Positions 1-8,746 of a stretch of 43,305 nucleotides of DNA are shown one piece after another. The stretch covers positions 1 to 43,305 of the forward strand of contig VMRY01000085.1 of the NCBI GenBank assembly GCA_007713595.1, in the 5' to 3' direction. Positions within the stretch are counted from its first letter, which is position 1, and each line of letters starts with the position of its first letter. Both the position numbers and the translations under genes were made by a program. The DNA comes from Sedimenticola thiotaurini. GTDB lineage: Bacteria > Pseudomonadota > Gammaproteobacteria > Chromatiales > Chromatiaceae. Below the pieces are notes generated by a model, which saw only the letters and a list, made by a program, of their open reading frames with translations, was not told the DNA's origin and did not search any database.

Positions 1-2450
1 ACGACCAGTTTCTGCTTGGCTGGTTCAACCACTGTTGTCTCTATAGCCGTGTTTGTGAATCTTGAATTGAGTCCCTTCAGGTACTGGATGATGATCCCCT
101 GAGTGTTGCCGATATTTTCATTCAGAATACCGTGCCGATTAGACTGGATGATCTCAAGGCTTTTCTCTTTACTGCTGATCTTTTCATATACGCGTCTGGC
201 ACTGTCAGGCACTACCACTGGATCTTCATCGCCCTGTAGCAGCAGGGTTGGGCAGTGAATATCGGCTAGCTGCTTGGTTAATTGTGTCACCATCAGACGC
301 AGTTCAAAAAGCGAATGCAGTGGCATGGTGCTGTAGTTGATCTCCGGATGTTCGGTGTTGTTGTGCCGGAACGGCATGATGCCTTCGTATGAGGGCAGCC
401 AGCGCATTAACCTATTGGCATGATGGACCAACGGTACAAAGATCATATTCTTATTGCGAAATTTCACCGGTGTAGAGATGGCGACGACACCCGCCAGTCC
501 ATCCGGCTGTTCTGCTGCAGCCAGGAGTGATAAGGCCCCGCCGGTTGAGAAGCCGATCAGGCAGATATCTTCACAATAGTGCTGCATGATTCGATAGGCA
601 CGCTGAACAGATGCCAACCACTCTTTCCAGCTGCGCTCACGCAGATCCCAAGGCGATGTGCCATGCCCTTTCAGTCGGGGCGCGATGACAGTAAAACCGA
701 GATGCCCCAGTTTTTCCGCGAAGGAGAAAACTTCTGCCGGTGATGCAAGAAAACCATGTACCAATACGATACCCAGTGGATTCGGGTTTTTAGGTACAAT
801 TAGTAAGGGTTCTGCACTTTCAGTCGCTGTCTCTTTGTTGTTGATCTCCTGATGCCGCGGTTTAGAGAACTGTTTTTTATCCCAGTGATAGCTCTGTATC
901 TCATCATCAAACAGGAGGGCTGCCATCTGCCTTGGGTCAATATGCTGGGCCTGATTGATCGAGTGACCGATGAGTTGTGTTAAGCCGGTTACCGGTCGGG
1001 CTTCATTGGCATAGACCTCGATCATATTTTCCAGACGGATCTGGTCAAACTCATGGTCTTTACAAAGCTTGGGCATGAACAGATACCGATCATTTTCATG
1101 TTCGATCAGTTCAAGCTGCGATGCTGTCAGAAAAAACTGATCCAGACCAGCGCACTCTCCTATAGCTAACTCCCCATAACAGCTGGAATCCTGAAGGCTC
1201 CTGTGCAGATTGATATTGGGAATCTTCTGAACCGATTTTACAGCTAAATAGAGGGTGCGATGAAACAGATCGCTACTGATGGCGGTTTGATTTTTCTCGA
1301 GTAGGTAATAGATGATCAAGGAAGCAATATGGCTGAGGTTGATAGTGACCTCACTGTAGATTGCCTTCATATAATCGTTACGTAGCCTTAAGGCGTTCTG
1401 TCTCAGCCGACTGGTTAGCAGGCGATGTTTAATGTTGGGATGAGCGTTTTCCCGTAGTAGCAGTTCATCCAGTGATTTCATATCTGGCGCTAACTGTTTA
1501 ACAATCGGCTTGACCCACCAGCTCCAATAGTCTCGACTATAGAGAATGTCACCCAGATGAATATCCATATCGGTATTCTTCAACAGGATATTGCCTTCGA
1601 TTAATAACTCTTCAGAGAGCCGGCGACTGATTCCCTTGTTAATCAGTTCGAATCCACTATGCAGCAGGTTGTCACTGACACGCATCGGATAGAACGTAAT
1701 GTTGGCGGGTACAATTGTAGAAGGACGGTTAGCGGCATTCTGGAGCAGCAGTGGGTCGTTAAACTCAAGCCGTTTCATCCAGTGATCTATCTGGCATTGA
1801 TCGTTTTGTTCAAATGCGAGTTGAATGGATTGCTTGAGAATATCGACTGCCAGCGACAGCACTGCCGCCCCGGTGTGGTGTTTTCTCCGCTCCAGTGCCG
1901 TACGTGAATAAATGCTATAGCGGCCTTTTCGATCCTGTGATCGGCGGTCTTTTACCATCCCGCCCTCTGGGAAGATAATCACCTTTCTCCCTCGCAGGAT
2001 CTCTTCAGCAAGATAGGCGATCAGTCGGGGATGATTATGGGGTACTGCACCGACACTGAGCAGGTAATTGGTCAGTGCATCATCACCTTGAAAAAACTCA
2101 CTCGCCGCAACCGAACGGCAATAGGCACCACTCTCCTGGTAGATCAGATACTGGGGGATAAATGTTTCAAAGCGGGCAAAGTGATTGAACAGGAAAATCT
2201 CACCCTCAGCGACCTGACCCCGATCGTGGTGCATCTTGATGTTGACGCTCAACAGCCGCCTGAGAGTGGAAAAAAGCCGTACTGACCACTCATAGGTAGA
2301 GATATTGATCTTTACTTCGTCCTGCCGATCGGTCAAATCGGGGCCCCCTCGAATGATAACTTTTCCCGTTGTTTGCCGGGTTATTGTCAAGAGCGGATAT
2401 AGTGGTACTCCATCTCCGTATGTAAAAGTATAGGCTCTGCCACGGCGCAT
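1..2450 (-). CDS. Acyltransferase-alpha/beta hydrolase fusion protein (C-terminus beyond window)
   Basis: An open frame of 816 codons runs off the left edge of the window, so the stop codon is not seen. ATG at 2450 is the first start after an in-frame TAA four codons upstream. Residues about 50-210 look like a PlsC-type acyltransferase, with the block NHFARFE (His90) and FPEGG at 160-164. The usual HX4D is HX4E here. Residues about 555-795 are an alpha/beta hydrolase: VLVHGF, nucleophile elbow GFSTGG (Ser635), acid in QGDEDP, and His773 in NRHG. The middle part (about 260-520) is helical and unassigned. Likely role: acyl transfer and acyl-ester hydrolysis on a lipid substrate. The substrate is unknown. 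A terminator separates it from acs upstream, so it probably has its own promoter in 2451-2551. Confidence 0.85.
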   Translation of the reverse strand, partial: MRRGRAYTFTYGDGVPLYPLLTITRQTTGKVIIRGGPDLTDRQDEVKINISTYEWSVRLFSTLRRLLSVNIKMHHDRGQVAEGEIFLFNHFARFETFIPQYLIYQESGAYCRSVAASEFFQGDDALTNYLLSVGAVPHNHPRLIAYLAEEILRGRKVIIFPEGGMVKDRRSQDRKGRYSIYSRTALERRKHHTGAAVLSLAVDILKQSIQLAFEQNDQCQIDHWMKRLEFNDPLLLQNAANRPSTIVPANITFYPMRVSDNLLHSGFELINKGISRRLSEELLIEGNILLKNTDMDIHLGDILYSRDYWSWWVKPIVKQLAPDMKSLDELLLRENAHPNIKHRLLTSRLRQNALRLRNDYMKAIYSEVTINLSHIASLIIYYLLEKNQTAISSDLFHRTLYLAVKSVQKIPNINLHRSLQDSSCYGELAIGECAGLDQFFLTASQLELIEHENDRYLFMPKLCKDHEFDQIRLENMIEVYANEARPVTGLTQLIGHSINQAQHIDPRQMAALLFDDEIQSYHWDKKQFSKPRHQEINNKETATESAEPLLIVPKNPNPLGIVLVHGFLASPAEVFSFAEKLGHLGFTVIAPRLKGHGTSPWDLRERSWKEWLASVQRAYRIMQHYCEDICLIGFSTGGALSLLAAAEQPDGLAGVVAISTPVKFRNKNMIFVPLVHHANRLMRWLPSYEGIMPFRHNNTEHPEINYSTMPLHSLFELRLMVTQLTKQLADIHCPTLLLQGDEDPVVVPDSARRVYEKISSKEKSLEIIQSNRHGILNENIGNTQGIIIQYLKGLNSRFTNTAIETTVVEPAKQKLV

Positions 2451-2551
2451 GTCTGCATCCGTTTAAAGCACAGGTTTGGCGTTGTTTGCATGGATGGTGT
2501 AGTGAGCAAATATACTTGATGATCAGTAGTCCGTACTGAATCAATCGCAGT

Positions 2552-2585
2552 AAAAAGGGCAACCCTGTTATCAGGGTTACCCTTT
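2552..2585 (-). terminator. Rho-independent terminator after acs
   Basis: Read on the minus strand, a 14-bp stem (AAAGGGTAACCCTG paired with CAGGGTTGCCCTTT, one G-T pair) with a 4-nt loop is followed by a short T-run. It lies just past the acs stop codon and before the downstream fusion gene. Confidence 0.75.
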
Positions 2586-2606
2586 GGTTTCTAGCCGTAA
2601 TTGCGC

Positions 2607-4547
2607 TTACTTGTTGGCGCGGTTTTCAATCAGATCATCCACTACGCCAGGATCAGCCAGGGTAGAGGTATCACCGAGTGTGTCGATCTCGTTACAGGCA
2701 ACCTTGCGCAGGATACGACGCATGATCTTACCTGAACGTGTCTTGGGTAGGCCGGTCGCCCACTGAATGAGATTGATTTTGGCAATGGGGCCAATCTCAT
2801 TACGCACCAGCTTGACCAGTTCTGCCTTCAGTTCATCGGTGGGTTCAACGCCCGCCATGGGGGTGACGTAGGCGTAGATGCCCTGGCCAGTGATCTCATG
2901 TGGATAGCCCACCACCGCAGCTTCAGCCACTTTCTCATGTAATACCAGCGCTGATTCGATTTCCGCAGTACCAAGACGGTGTCCGGAGACATTCAACACG
3001 TCATCGATTCGGCCGGTAATCCAGTAGTAACCATCCTTATCGCGACGTGCCCCGTCACCTGTGAAATAGTTACCAGGATATTGCGAGAAATAGGTGGATT
3101 TAAAGCGGTCATGATCACCATAGACTGAGCGCATCATACCAGGCCAGGGACGGGTTATGATCAATGCACCTTCGCATTCACCTTCCAGTACCTCACCGGT
3201 AGCGGCATCAACGATCTCAGGGACCACGCCGAAGAAAGGCATCGAGGCTGAGCCAGGTTTAAGATCAGTTGCACCGGGCAGTGGGGTGATCAGGTGTCCA
3301 CCGGTTTCAGTCTGCCACCAGGTATCGACGATTGGGCAGCGTGAACCACCGACCACGCGATAGTACCACTCCCAGGCTTCCGGGTTGATTGGCTCGCCGA
3401 CGGATCCGAGCAGACGCAGTGATGACAGATCGTGCTTTTTAACGGGATCTTCGCCAACACGCATAAGGGCGCGAATGGCGGTGGGTGCGGTGTAGAAGGT
3501 ATTGACCTTGTGTTTCTCGCAGACGGCCCAGAAACGCCCGGCATCCGGGTAAGTGGGGATGCCTTCAAACATCAGACTGATGGCGCCATTGGCCAGTGGG
3601 CCGTATACGATATAGGTGTGACCGGTTACCCAGCCAACGTCAGCGGTACACCAATAGATTTCGCCTTCTTTGTAATCGAAGGTGTATTTATGCGTAATAG
3701 CGGCATACAGCAGATAGCCGCCCGTGGTATGCAGTACGCCTTTAGGCTGTCCGGTTGAACCAGAGGTGTAGAGAATGAACAGGGGATCTTCCGCATCCAT
3801 CTCTTCTGGTTCGCAGACGTCTGACGCGTCTGCCATGGCATCGTGGTAGTAGATATCCCTTCCTTCAGTCCAGGCGACATCACCACCGGTACGCTTGACC
3901 ACAATACAGGTCCGCACGTTTGGACAATCTTCCAGCGCTATATCGGCATTGGCCTTGAGCGGGACATTTTTGCCACCACGAACGGACTCATCAGCAGTGA
4001 TCAGGGTCTGGCAGTCAGAATCGAGGATTCGGCTGGAGAGGGCGTCTGGTGAAAAACCGCCGAAGACGATAGAGTGCACCGCGCCGATGCGGGTACAGGC
4101 CAGCATGGCGACAGAGGCTTCCAGGATCATCGGCATGTAGATGCAGACACGATCACCCTTCTTAACACCGCGGGATTTTAGTACGTTAGCGAATTTACAT
4201 ACTTCTCTGTGCAGTTCCCGATAGCTGATCTTTTTGTCTTCATTGGGATTGTCACTCTCCCAGATCAGTGCAGTCTGGTCACCCCGGGTATCCAGATGGC
4301 GATCCAGGCAGTTGTAGGAGACATTTAACTTGCCACCCTGAAACCATTTGATGTTGGCATCATTAAAGTCCCACTCACTCACTTTGTCCCACTTCTTGGA
4401 CCAGGTGAGAAACTCTTCAGCGGCGTCGCCCCAGAAACCATCCGGGTCTTCGACCGAGCGCTGGTACATCGCTTTGTATTTTGCAGCATCAATGTGGGCT
4501 TGAGCAGCGGTGTCAGCACTAACCGGATAGATTTTCTCTTCGGACAT
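2607..4547 (-). CDS. acs: Acetyl-CoA synthetase (AMP-forming)
   Basis: A 646-residue protein, the usual length for Acs. It activates acetate with ATP and CoA through acetyl-AMP in the cytoplasm. Visible ANL-family motifs are [11 protein letters not shown] (P-loop), WWQTETGG, the hinge region [14 protein letters not shown], and the C-terminal [15 protein letters not shown], whose lysine is the residue reversibly acetylated in characterised Acs enzymes. The ATG is preceded by a strong AAGGAGA ribosome-binding site. The exonuclease/DUF294 genes upstream and the symporter/sensor genes further upstream match the acetate loci of pseudomonads and vibrios. No sigma-54 promoter is visible in front of it. 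A 16-bp palindrome lies 30 nt before the start codon. Confidence 0.97.
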   Translation of the reverse strand: MSEEKIYPVSADTAAQAHIDAAKYKAMYQRSVEDPDGFWGDAAEEFLTWSKKWDKVSEWDFNDANIKWFQGGKLNVSYNCLDRHLDTRGDQTALIWESDNPNEDKKISYRELHREVCKFANVLKSRGVKKGDRVCIYMPMILEASVAMLACTRIGAVHSIVFGGFSPDALSSRILDSDCQTLITADESVRGGKNVPLKANADIALEDCPNVRTCIVVKRTGGDVAWTEGRDIYYHDAMADASDVCEPEEMDAEDPLFILYTSGSTGQPKGVLHTTGGYLLYAAITHKYTFDYKEGEIYWCTADVGWVTGHTYIVYGPLANGAISLMFEGIPTYPDAGRFWAVCEKHKVNTFYTAPTAIRALMRVGEDPVKKHDLSSLRLLGSVGEPINPEAWEWYYRVVGGSRCPIVDTWWQTETGGHLITPLPGATDLKPGSASMPFFGVVPEIVDAATGEVLEGECEGALIITRPWPGMMRSVYGDHDRFKSTYFSQYPGNYFTGDGARRDKDGYYWITGRIDDVLNVSGHRLGTAEIESALVLHEKVAEAAVVGYPHEITGQGIYAYVTPMAGVEPTDELKAELVKLVRNEIGPIAKINLIQWATGLPKTRSGKIMRRILRKVACNEIDTLGDTSTLADPGVVDDLIENRANK

Positions 4548-4576
4548 AGCATGTCTCCTTTTCTTTAAAATACATG

Positions 4577-4592
4577 GACCAATCGCTTGGTC
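4577..4592. promoter_or_regulatory. Perfect palindrome upstream of acs (candidate operator)
   Basis: GACCAA and TTGGTC arms flank a 4-nt centre (TCGC), 30-45 nt before the acs ATG in an otherwise AT-rich leader. It could bind a regulator or form a small hairpin in the leader. It does not match the GTTAC-N5-GTAAC palindromes near the symporter and sensor genes. Confidence 0.4.
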
Positions 4593-4670
4593 GTTTCTCT
4601 CAAAATAAAAATATTATTACTGATTTTATTTCTATAGTTAATCGAGTGATGCTTTTTAGCTATGTAATGA

Positions 4671-5399
4671 CTAAAAATGCCCCAGCTCATACTGGCGATG
4701 GATCAGTTTATTCACTGGATTATTGTACTCCACAAGCACAGCCGCCAATCGTTTGAAGACCTCGGCTGTTATCATCGCATCACCTCGTGCGGTATGACGC
4801 CCCTCGATGACAACTTCTGTGTAATCCGCCACCTCTTCCAATGTATAGTGCCCAACCCGACCGGTATGTACAAGGTAGAGCAGCATGGTATCTAACCATG
4901 GATGTCGCAAATGACAAAGTAACTCTTTTTGCAGGATTTTATTGAGAAACCGGATGTCAAACCCTACATGGTGTCCCACTAGTACACTCTCGCCAATAAA
5001 ATCTGCAATCTCCTGCATGACCTCTTCAATCAAAGGTGCGTCTCTTACATCATCATCGCTGAGATGATGAATGCGGGTTGACGCTTCAGGAATGCATCGG
5101 CCCGGATAAATCAGTGTATTGAACTCCCTTCCGGTTAGCTCAAGACCTTGCATCTCCAGTAGAGCGATTGAACAGATTTCATCCCCCGCATAGGCCTGTA
5201 ATCCCGTTGTTTCAGTGTCAATCACTACAAAACGCGTCTTCTCAATCGGCTTATTGACTAGCTTCTTCGGATTTACCGAGAGCAGTCGCCGATGAAGCAA
5301 AAGCATGTCTGGATCAGCGAGTAGCGCCCCCTTGCCCAGGGTACGCCGGAATCCAGCATGTATCCTTCCCAGTAATTCACCGAGCTGTTCGCTTGCCAT
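4671..5399 (-). CDS. DnaQ-family 3'-5' exonuclease (DEDDh)
   Basis: A 242-residue protein with an N-terminal extension of about 50 residues and then a DEDDh exonuclease fold. Visible motifs are VIDTETTG (ExoI), GHHVGFDIRFLN (ExoII) and HTARGDA (ExoIII with the catalytic His). It resembles the proofreading epsilon subunit but sits outside a replication context. In pseudomonads an orthologous gene lies beside the DUF294/CBS gene near the acetate symporter, as here. The actual substrate (DNA, RNA or small nucleotides) is unknown. ATG at 5399 is the only start after an in-frame TAG, although its Shine-Dalgarno is poor. It is 134 nt downstream of the DUF294 gene and probably co-transcribed with it. 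Confidence 0.88.
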   Translation of the reverse strand: MASEQLGELLGRIHAGFRRTLGKGALLADPDMLLLHRRLLSVNPKKLVNKPIEKTRFVVIDTETTGLQAYAGDEICSIALLEMQGLELTGREFNTLIYPGRCIPEASTRIHHLSDDDVRDAPLIEEVMQEIADFIGESVLVGHHVGFDIRFLNKILQKELLCHLRHPWLDTMLLYLVHTGRVGHYTLEEVADYTEVVIEGRHTARGDAMITAEVFKRLAAVLVEYNNPVNKLIHRQYELGHF

Positions 5400-5533
5400 A
5401 GGGTATCGACGATTGTTGTCCAGCCTGCTCTTTCCCGGGTTCTCTCTTTTTATCTATCGCCGTCTACTTAACGAAACCGGGATTAGTTTGCTTCATTCCA
5501 TTGGCTGTCAGCGCCTGCCACTCTTCTCCTTAA

Positions 5534-7414
5534 TCAAAATATATCGGTTGCGTAATCGTCCTGTAAACGCTCCTGGAACCGTTTCACTGCTCGCATCGCC
5601 ATACGCAGTGTGCTGCGTGATTGCGGAGAGAGTCGCTCCGGGTTAATCAGTTTGTTCAATTCGTTGTCACTCTTGGCTTGCCTGATCTGATGTGTCAAGA
5701 GCAGGTCAAGCAGCTCTTCAAAGGCCTCCTGTACCGAGTCTTTGAAATCGCTGGAGAGCTTTCCGACACGTGTCAGTGCATTCAGCCTATCGGTGGTGTT
5801 CTGTGCAGCGATGCCGTTCTGCAATGAAAAAATACGCGCGGCATCGGCAATGATACGTAAACCGTTACGTTTAATATCGATATACTCACCCTGTTCGTCC
5901 TTCATAGTAACCAATTGGTTGAAGAATCCAATAGCGGGTTTTCCCTCGGCGTCGTGATCAGACATCAATTTTAGCAGTCGGGGTTTATCCTTGATTTCAG
6001 CAAGGGAATGTCTGCGCAATTCGGTGGTCAGTGAATCATCGCCATACAGCGTATCGAAATCAAAAACCACGTTTGACCAGCGTGCGGCCTTCTCTGTTGG
6101 GTGATTAACGATATGGCTTATCTGCTGTTTCCATTTGGCTAGCGTCTTATTGTAGAGAGGATTGCGTGCCATGATGGCACCGGGGCAGAGTGGGTAACCA
6201 ATCCGATCAAGATTCAGATTGAGCCGATTGCAGAAATGATCAAACCAATCCTTTACCTCTTTCGTTTCACTGATCGGGGTGTCCTCAATAATAATGCCGT
6301 TGTCCTGGTCTGGATTGAGTAGCATCTCCAGGCGCCCACCTGAACCCATAATCAGCACGCTAAATCCTACAGGGGCTTCACCCAGATCTTTTGTCTCCAT
6401 CCATCGGAGGGTTAATTCGACGGTGCGTCGCTGGGCGATCAGATGATATTCACTGAGCAGCCGCACGGCACTGCTGGGGCGGTGATTGGTCTCCTGTATG
6501 TCGATCGCAGCATCAACGAGTTGTGGCATGAGGTTCGCCAACTCCTTAATGGTGTCTGCATCCCGCAGTCGATTGGTCAGGGTACTGGGGCGTGAGATCA
6601 GTATGCGCAGAATGTCGGTCTGTGATACGGTGCCGATAGGATGCTGGTCTTCCAGGACAATCAGGTACTCGGCCGAGTGCCGCTTCATGATCTCTTCTGC
6701 TTCCCATAACGCGGTCTCGGGATCAATCACTCGCGGTGTTTCAAAGGCTACGTTGATCACCCGATCATCCGGATCAGCCTGATTCACCATGACCGCTTCA
6801 GCTATGCCGGCATAGGTAAGCATTCCGCGCAACAGTCCCTTCTCATCAGTGATGACGATGCTGCCAATCTTTCGCGCTTTCATCATGCTGAAGGCATCAC
6901 GCAGGGTGGTTTCTGCTGTGCAGAATACTGCCGGTGAATGCATGACGCGGGTAACTGGTTGTGCAAGCACGCCGGTTGAGATGGATCGATCCGGACTGCG
7001 TTCCCTTAACTTGGTGGCGATTACCCGGTTCAGCACGTTGAACAGTTCCGGCCGTTTCTGTTCCAGCGTCTTAAATCGATCTTCCGGAATGGCGAGAATA
7101 ACGGACTGGTTGGTTGCAACGGTCTTGGTCGTGTAGTCATTCTTGTCCAGGTAATTGGCCAGTCCAATCAGGTCACCAGGCAGAACGGTGTCCTGACGGC
7201 CGGTCGGACGATGCATCACCACAGTGCCGTCGAGCAGTATATAGATCTCTTTTTTGTAAGGTTCACCGGGACGAAAAAGTGCAACGCCACCTGGCAGTAC
7301 TCGCTTGCTCGCGCAGGCCACCAGCTCTTTTAAGGTTTCAATTGGAACCTCTTTGAAGGTGCGTGTGGCAGCTAGTATCTGCTCGGTTGATAAAGTGGCT
7401 CGCGTCTCTTTCAT
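5534..7414 (-). CDS. cNMP-binding / CBS / DUF294 nucleotidyltransferase-like protein
   Basis: A 626-residue multidomain protein. Residues about 15-125 form a cyclic-nucleotide-binding (CAP_ED) domain. Residues about 150-275 are a CBS pair, which usually binds adenine nucleotides. Residues about 310-450 are the DUF294 GlnD-like nucleotidyltransferase with GSGGRLE and NPDQDNG. The C-terminal DUF294_C helical domain ends near residue 620. Family knowledge suggests an energy- or nucleotide-sensing regulatory protein; no substrate is established. It lies upstream of the DnaQ-like exonuclease, the same pair seen next to acetate genes in other gammaproteobacteria. No good ribosome-binding site is visible before ATG 7414. 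Confidence 0.92.
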   Translation of the reverse strand: MKETRATLSTEQILAATRTFKEVPIETLKELVACASKRVLPGGVALFRPGEPYKKEIYILLDGTVVMHRPTGRQDTVLPGDLIGLANYLDKNDYTTKTVATNQSVILAIPEDRFKTLEQKRPELFNVLNRVIATKLRERSPDRSISTGVLAQPVTRVMHSPAVFCTAETTLRDAFSMMKARKIGSIVITDEKGLLRGMLTYAGIAEAVMVNQADPDDRVINVAFETPRVIDPETALWEAEEIMKRHSAEYLIVLEDQHPIGTVSQTDILRILISRPSTLTNRLRDADTIKELANLMPQLVDAAIDIQETNHRPSSAVRLLSEYHLIAQRRTVELTLRWMETKDLGEAPVGFSVLIMGSGGRLEMLLNPDQDNGIIIEDTPISETKEVKDWFDHFCNRLNLNLDRIGYPLCPGAIMARNPLYNKTLAKWKQQISHIVNHPTEKAARWSNVVFDFDTLYGDDSLTTELRRHSLAEIKDKPRLLKLMSDHDAEGKPAIGFFNQLVTMKDEQGEYIDIKRNGLRIIADAARIFSLQNGIAAQNTTDRLNALTRVGKLSSDFKDSVQEAFEELLDLLLTHQIRQAKSDNELNKLINPERLSPQSRSTLRMAMRAVKRFQERLQDDYATDIF

Positions 7415-7531
7415 GCGTTTGTTAGGTGGCTTATCTATTTTCCAGGATGCTCATTTGAACTGTCGTCAATCTTCAAAAACTGCTATTTTTCTCTGACTTC
7501 TTAGGTTGGCAAATATCATATAGGCGCTAAA

Positions 7532-7696
7532 TTGATAGACTGGATCTTCCTTCTTGTCACCGGTGCGATTGCCCATCACGCACTGACCCATCGAAATGAA
7601 GATGGTGAGAACGATACCGGTCATCTCTTGTTCGGTGCCATTGCACTGCTGTTTTTTACCCGCGTTCTGTTTGTCGATATCCTTAAACTGTTATGA
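7532..7696 (+). CDS. Candidate 54-aa small membrane protein (TTG start)
   Basis: The plus strand carries an open frame from an in-frame TAG at 7502 to TGA at 7694-7696. The only canonical start is TTG 7532, with AGGCG about 6 nt upstream. The protein begins MIDWIFLLVTGAIAHHA, has a charged His/Asp/Glu/Asn-rich centre (THRNEDGENDTG), and ends in a second hydrophobic stretch (LLFGAIALLFFTRVLFV). Codon choice and pyrimidine-rich third positions look coding. It fills the gap between two minus-strand genes that otherwise holds nothing. I do not recognise a family. Its function is unknown; it could be chance. Confidence 0.45.
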   Translation: MIDWIFLLVTGAIAHHALTHRNEDGENDTGHLLFGAIALLFFTRVLFVDILKLL

Positions 7697-7717
7697 GTTA
7701 GCGGTTGCTTTCGGTTT

Positions 7718-8413
7718 CTATTCGAGCCTGTATGACTGCTGTTTAGCATCTTTATCCGGTTGTCGCATCAGGCGTTCTGCTGGCGGCTTTGCCAATTGTT
7801 CCTCCAGGTAGCGCGCCCGGTCAGCAACGGAGGGCGGTTTTTCTGGCTGATTGCGCATGAACCGGGTAAGAAAGTCAGGCCCTTGCTTGACTTCCGGCGC
7901 CAATTTTACTGCCTCACGGTAATCATTCAGAGCGCCTGTATAGTCTGCCAGCTGATCCCGTAAGATGCCTCGGTTGGCATAGGCGACACCGAGTGCGCGA
8001 CGATTTGCATCACTGATGCCGATAGCCCTTTCCCGTTTTATCGAATTGTCATACAGGGCCCGTGCTGTTTGCAGATGCCTGGCTGATTCGGCCCTAACCG
8101 CGCCAGCCTTTTCCTCATTGTTTTGCTGTTCCAGTTGCAGCGCTTCAACGCGTTGTTGTAGTCCCAACCGCATATGTGATTGAGCCATGCCGCGCAGTGC
8201 GCCGATATTATTCTCATCCTCAGCATAGACCTTGCTGAATAAATCAACGGCGTTGCCAAATTGACCGTCTTCAAGGTAACGGTCGGCGGCGGCAAGCTCG
8301 TGTGCGCCAGGTTTTGTTTCCTGGAGGTCAGTGTCATAAAACATCCAGCCGATCCAGGCTACAGTCAAGATAATGGCAACTCTAACCAGTAGTCGGTAGC
8401 GCGCTTCATCCAT
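7718..8413 (-). CDS. Membrane-anchored TPR-like protein
   Basis: A 231-residue protein with one N-terminal membrane helix (about residues 8-26) followed by a helical, TPR-like region exposed to the periplasm or cytoplasm. Repeat-like helices are seen around AADRYLEDGQFGNAVDLFSK and GVAYANRGILRDQLADYTGA. A coiled, Glu/Gln-rich stretch lies between them. The C-terminal 40 residues are Pro/Lys/Arg-rich. Its start overlaps the end of the 81-aa membrane protein gene by 8 nt, so the two are translationally coupled. Function unknown; probably a scaffold for a membrane complex encoded in this locus. Confidence 0.75.
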   Translation of the reverse strand: MDEARYRLLVRVAIILTVAWIGWMFYDTDLQETKPGAHELAAADRYLEDGQFGNAVDLFSKVYAEDENNIGALRGMAQSHMRLGLQQRVEALQLEQQNNEEKAGAVRAESARHLQTARALYDNSIKRERAIGISDANRRALGVAYANRGILRDQLADYTGALNDYREAVKLAPEVKQGPDFLTRFMRNQPEKPPSVADRARYLEEQLAKPPAERLMRQPDKDAKQQSYRLE

Positions 8414-8651
8414 TGCCTGTGCTGCTCAGCCACAGGTTGAAGAGCCATGAAAAGAGGGTGACCAGGAAGAGACTGATAAAGCGTGCCCGGGTCTTCTGAC
8501 CCTGCAATGCCTCCCCCTCAAGGGGACTTCCCAATTTTTGTTGCAGGCGTCTGACACTGACTACCCAGATCAGGTTGCTGACCGGTACATACAGCATCGC
8601 CGCCAGTAATATGAACCAGAAAAAGAATGACATGCTCATGGCCTGATTCAT
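8406..8651 (-). CDS. Small two-helix membrane protein
   Basis: An 81-residue protein with two hydrophobic helices: about residues 7-29 (FFFWFILLAAMLYVPVSNLI) and 58-74. They are joined by a basic loop containing RRLQQKLGSP. It overlaps the following TPR gene and lies 95 nt downstream of the symporter gene. It may be an accessory subunit of the symporter, as YjcH/DUF485 is for ActP, but I see no sequence match to DUF485. That role is inference from position only. Confidence 0.7.
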   Translation of the reverse strand: MNQAMSMSFFFWFILLAAMLYVPVSNLIWVVSVRRLQQKLGSPLEGEALQGQKTRARFISLFLVTLFSWLFNLWLSSTGNG

Positions 8652-8746
8652 CGCTCAATATGGTGAAATGCTATTCTCTTTCGCAGGGCTATAAACTCCC
8701 CTGCCTTTGTAGCGGTATGCCCTTCGAAAAAAGTTCTGGTTGACAA

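Noticed and set aside
1659-2285. Plus-strand frames of 82 and 84 aa
   Set aside because: They are antisense to the acyltransferase-hydrolase gene, whose motifs are in the minus-strand frame that leaves the window.
2290-2562. 90-aa minus-strand frame before the fusion gene
   Set aside because: It overlaps the N-terminus of the fusion gene in another frame and includes the acs terminator arm. No domain is seen.
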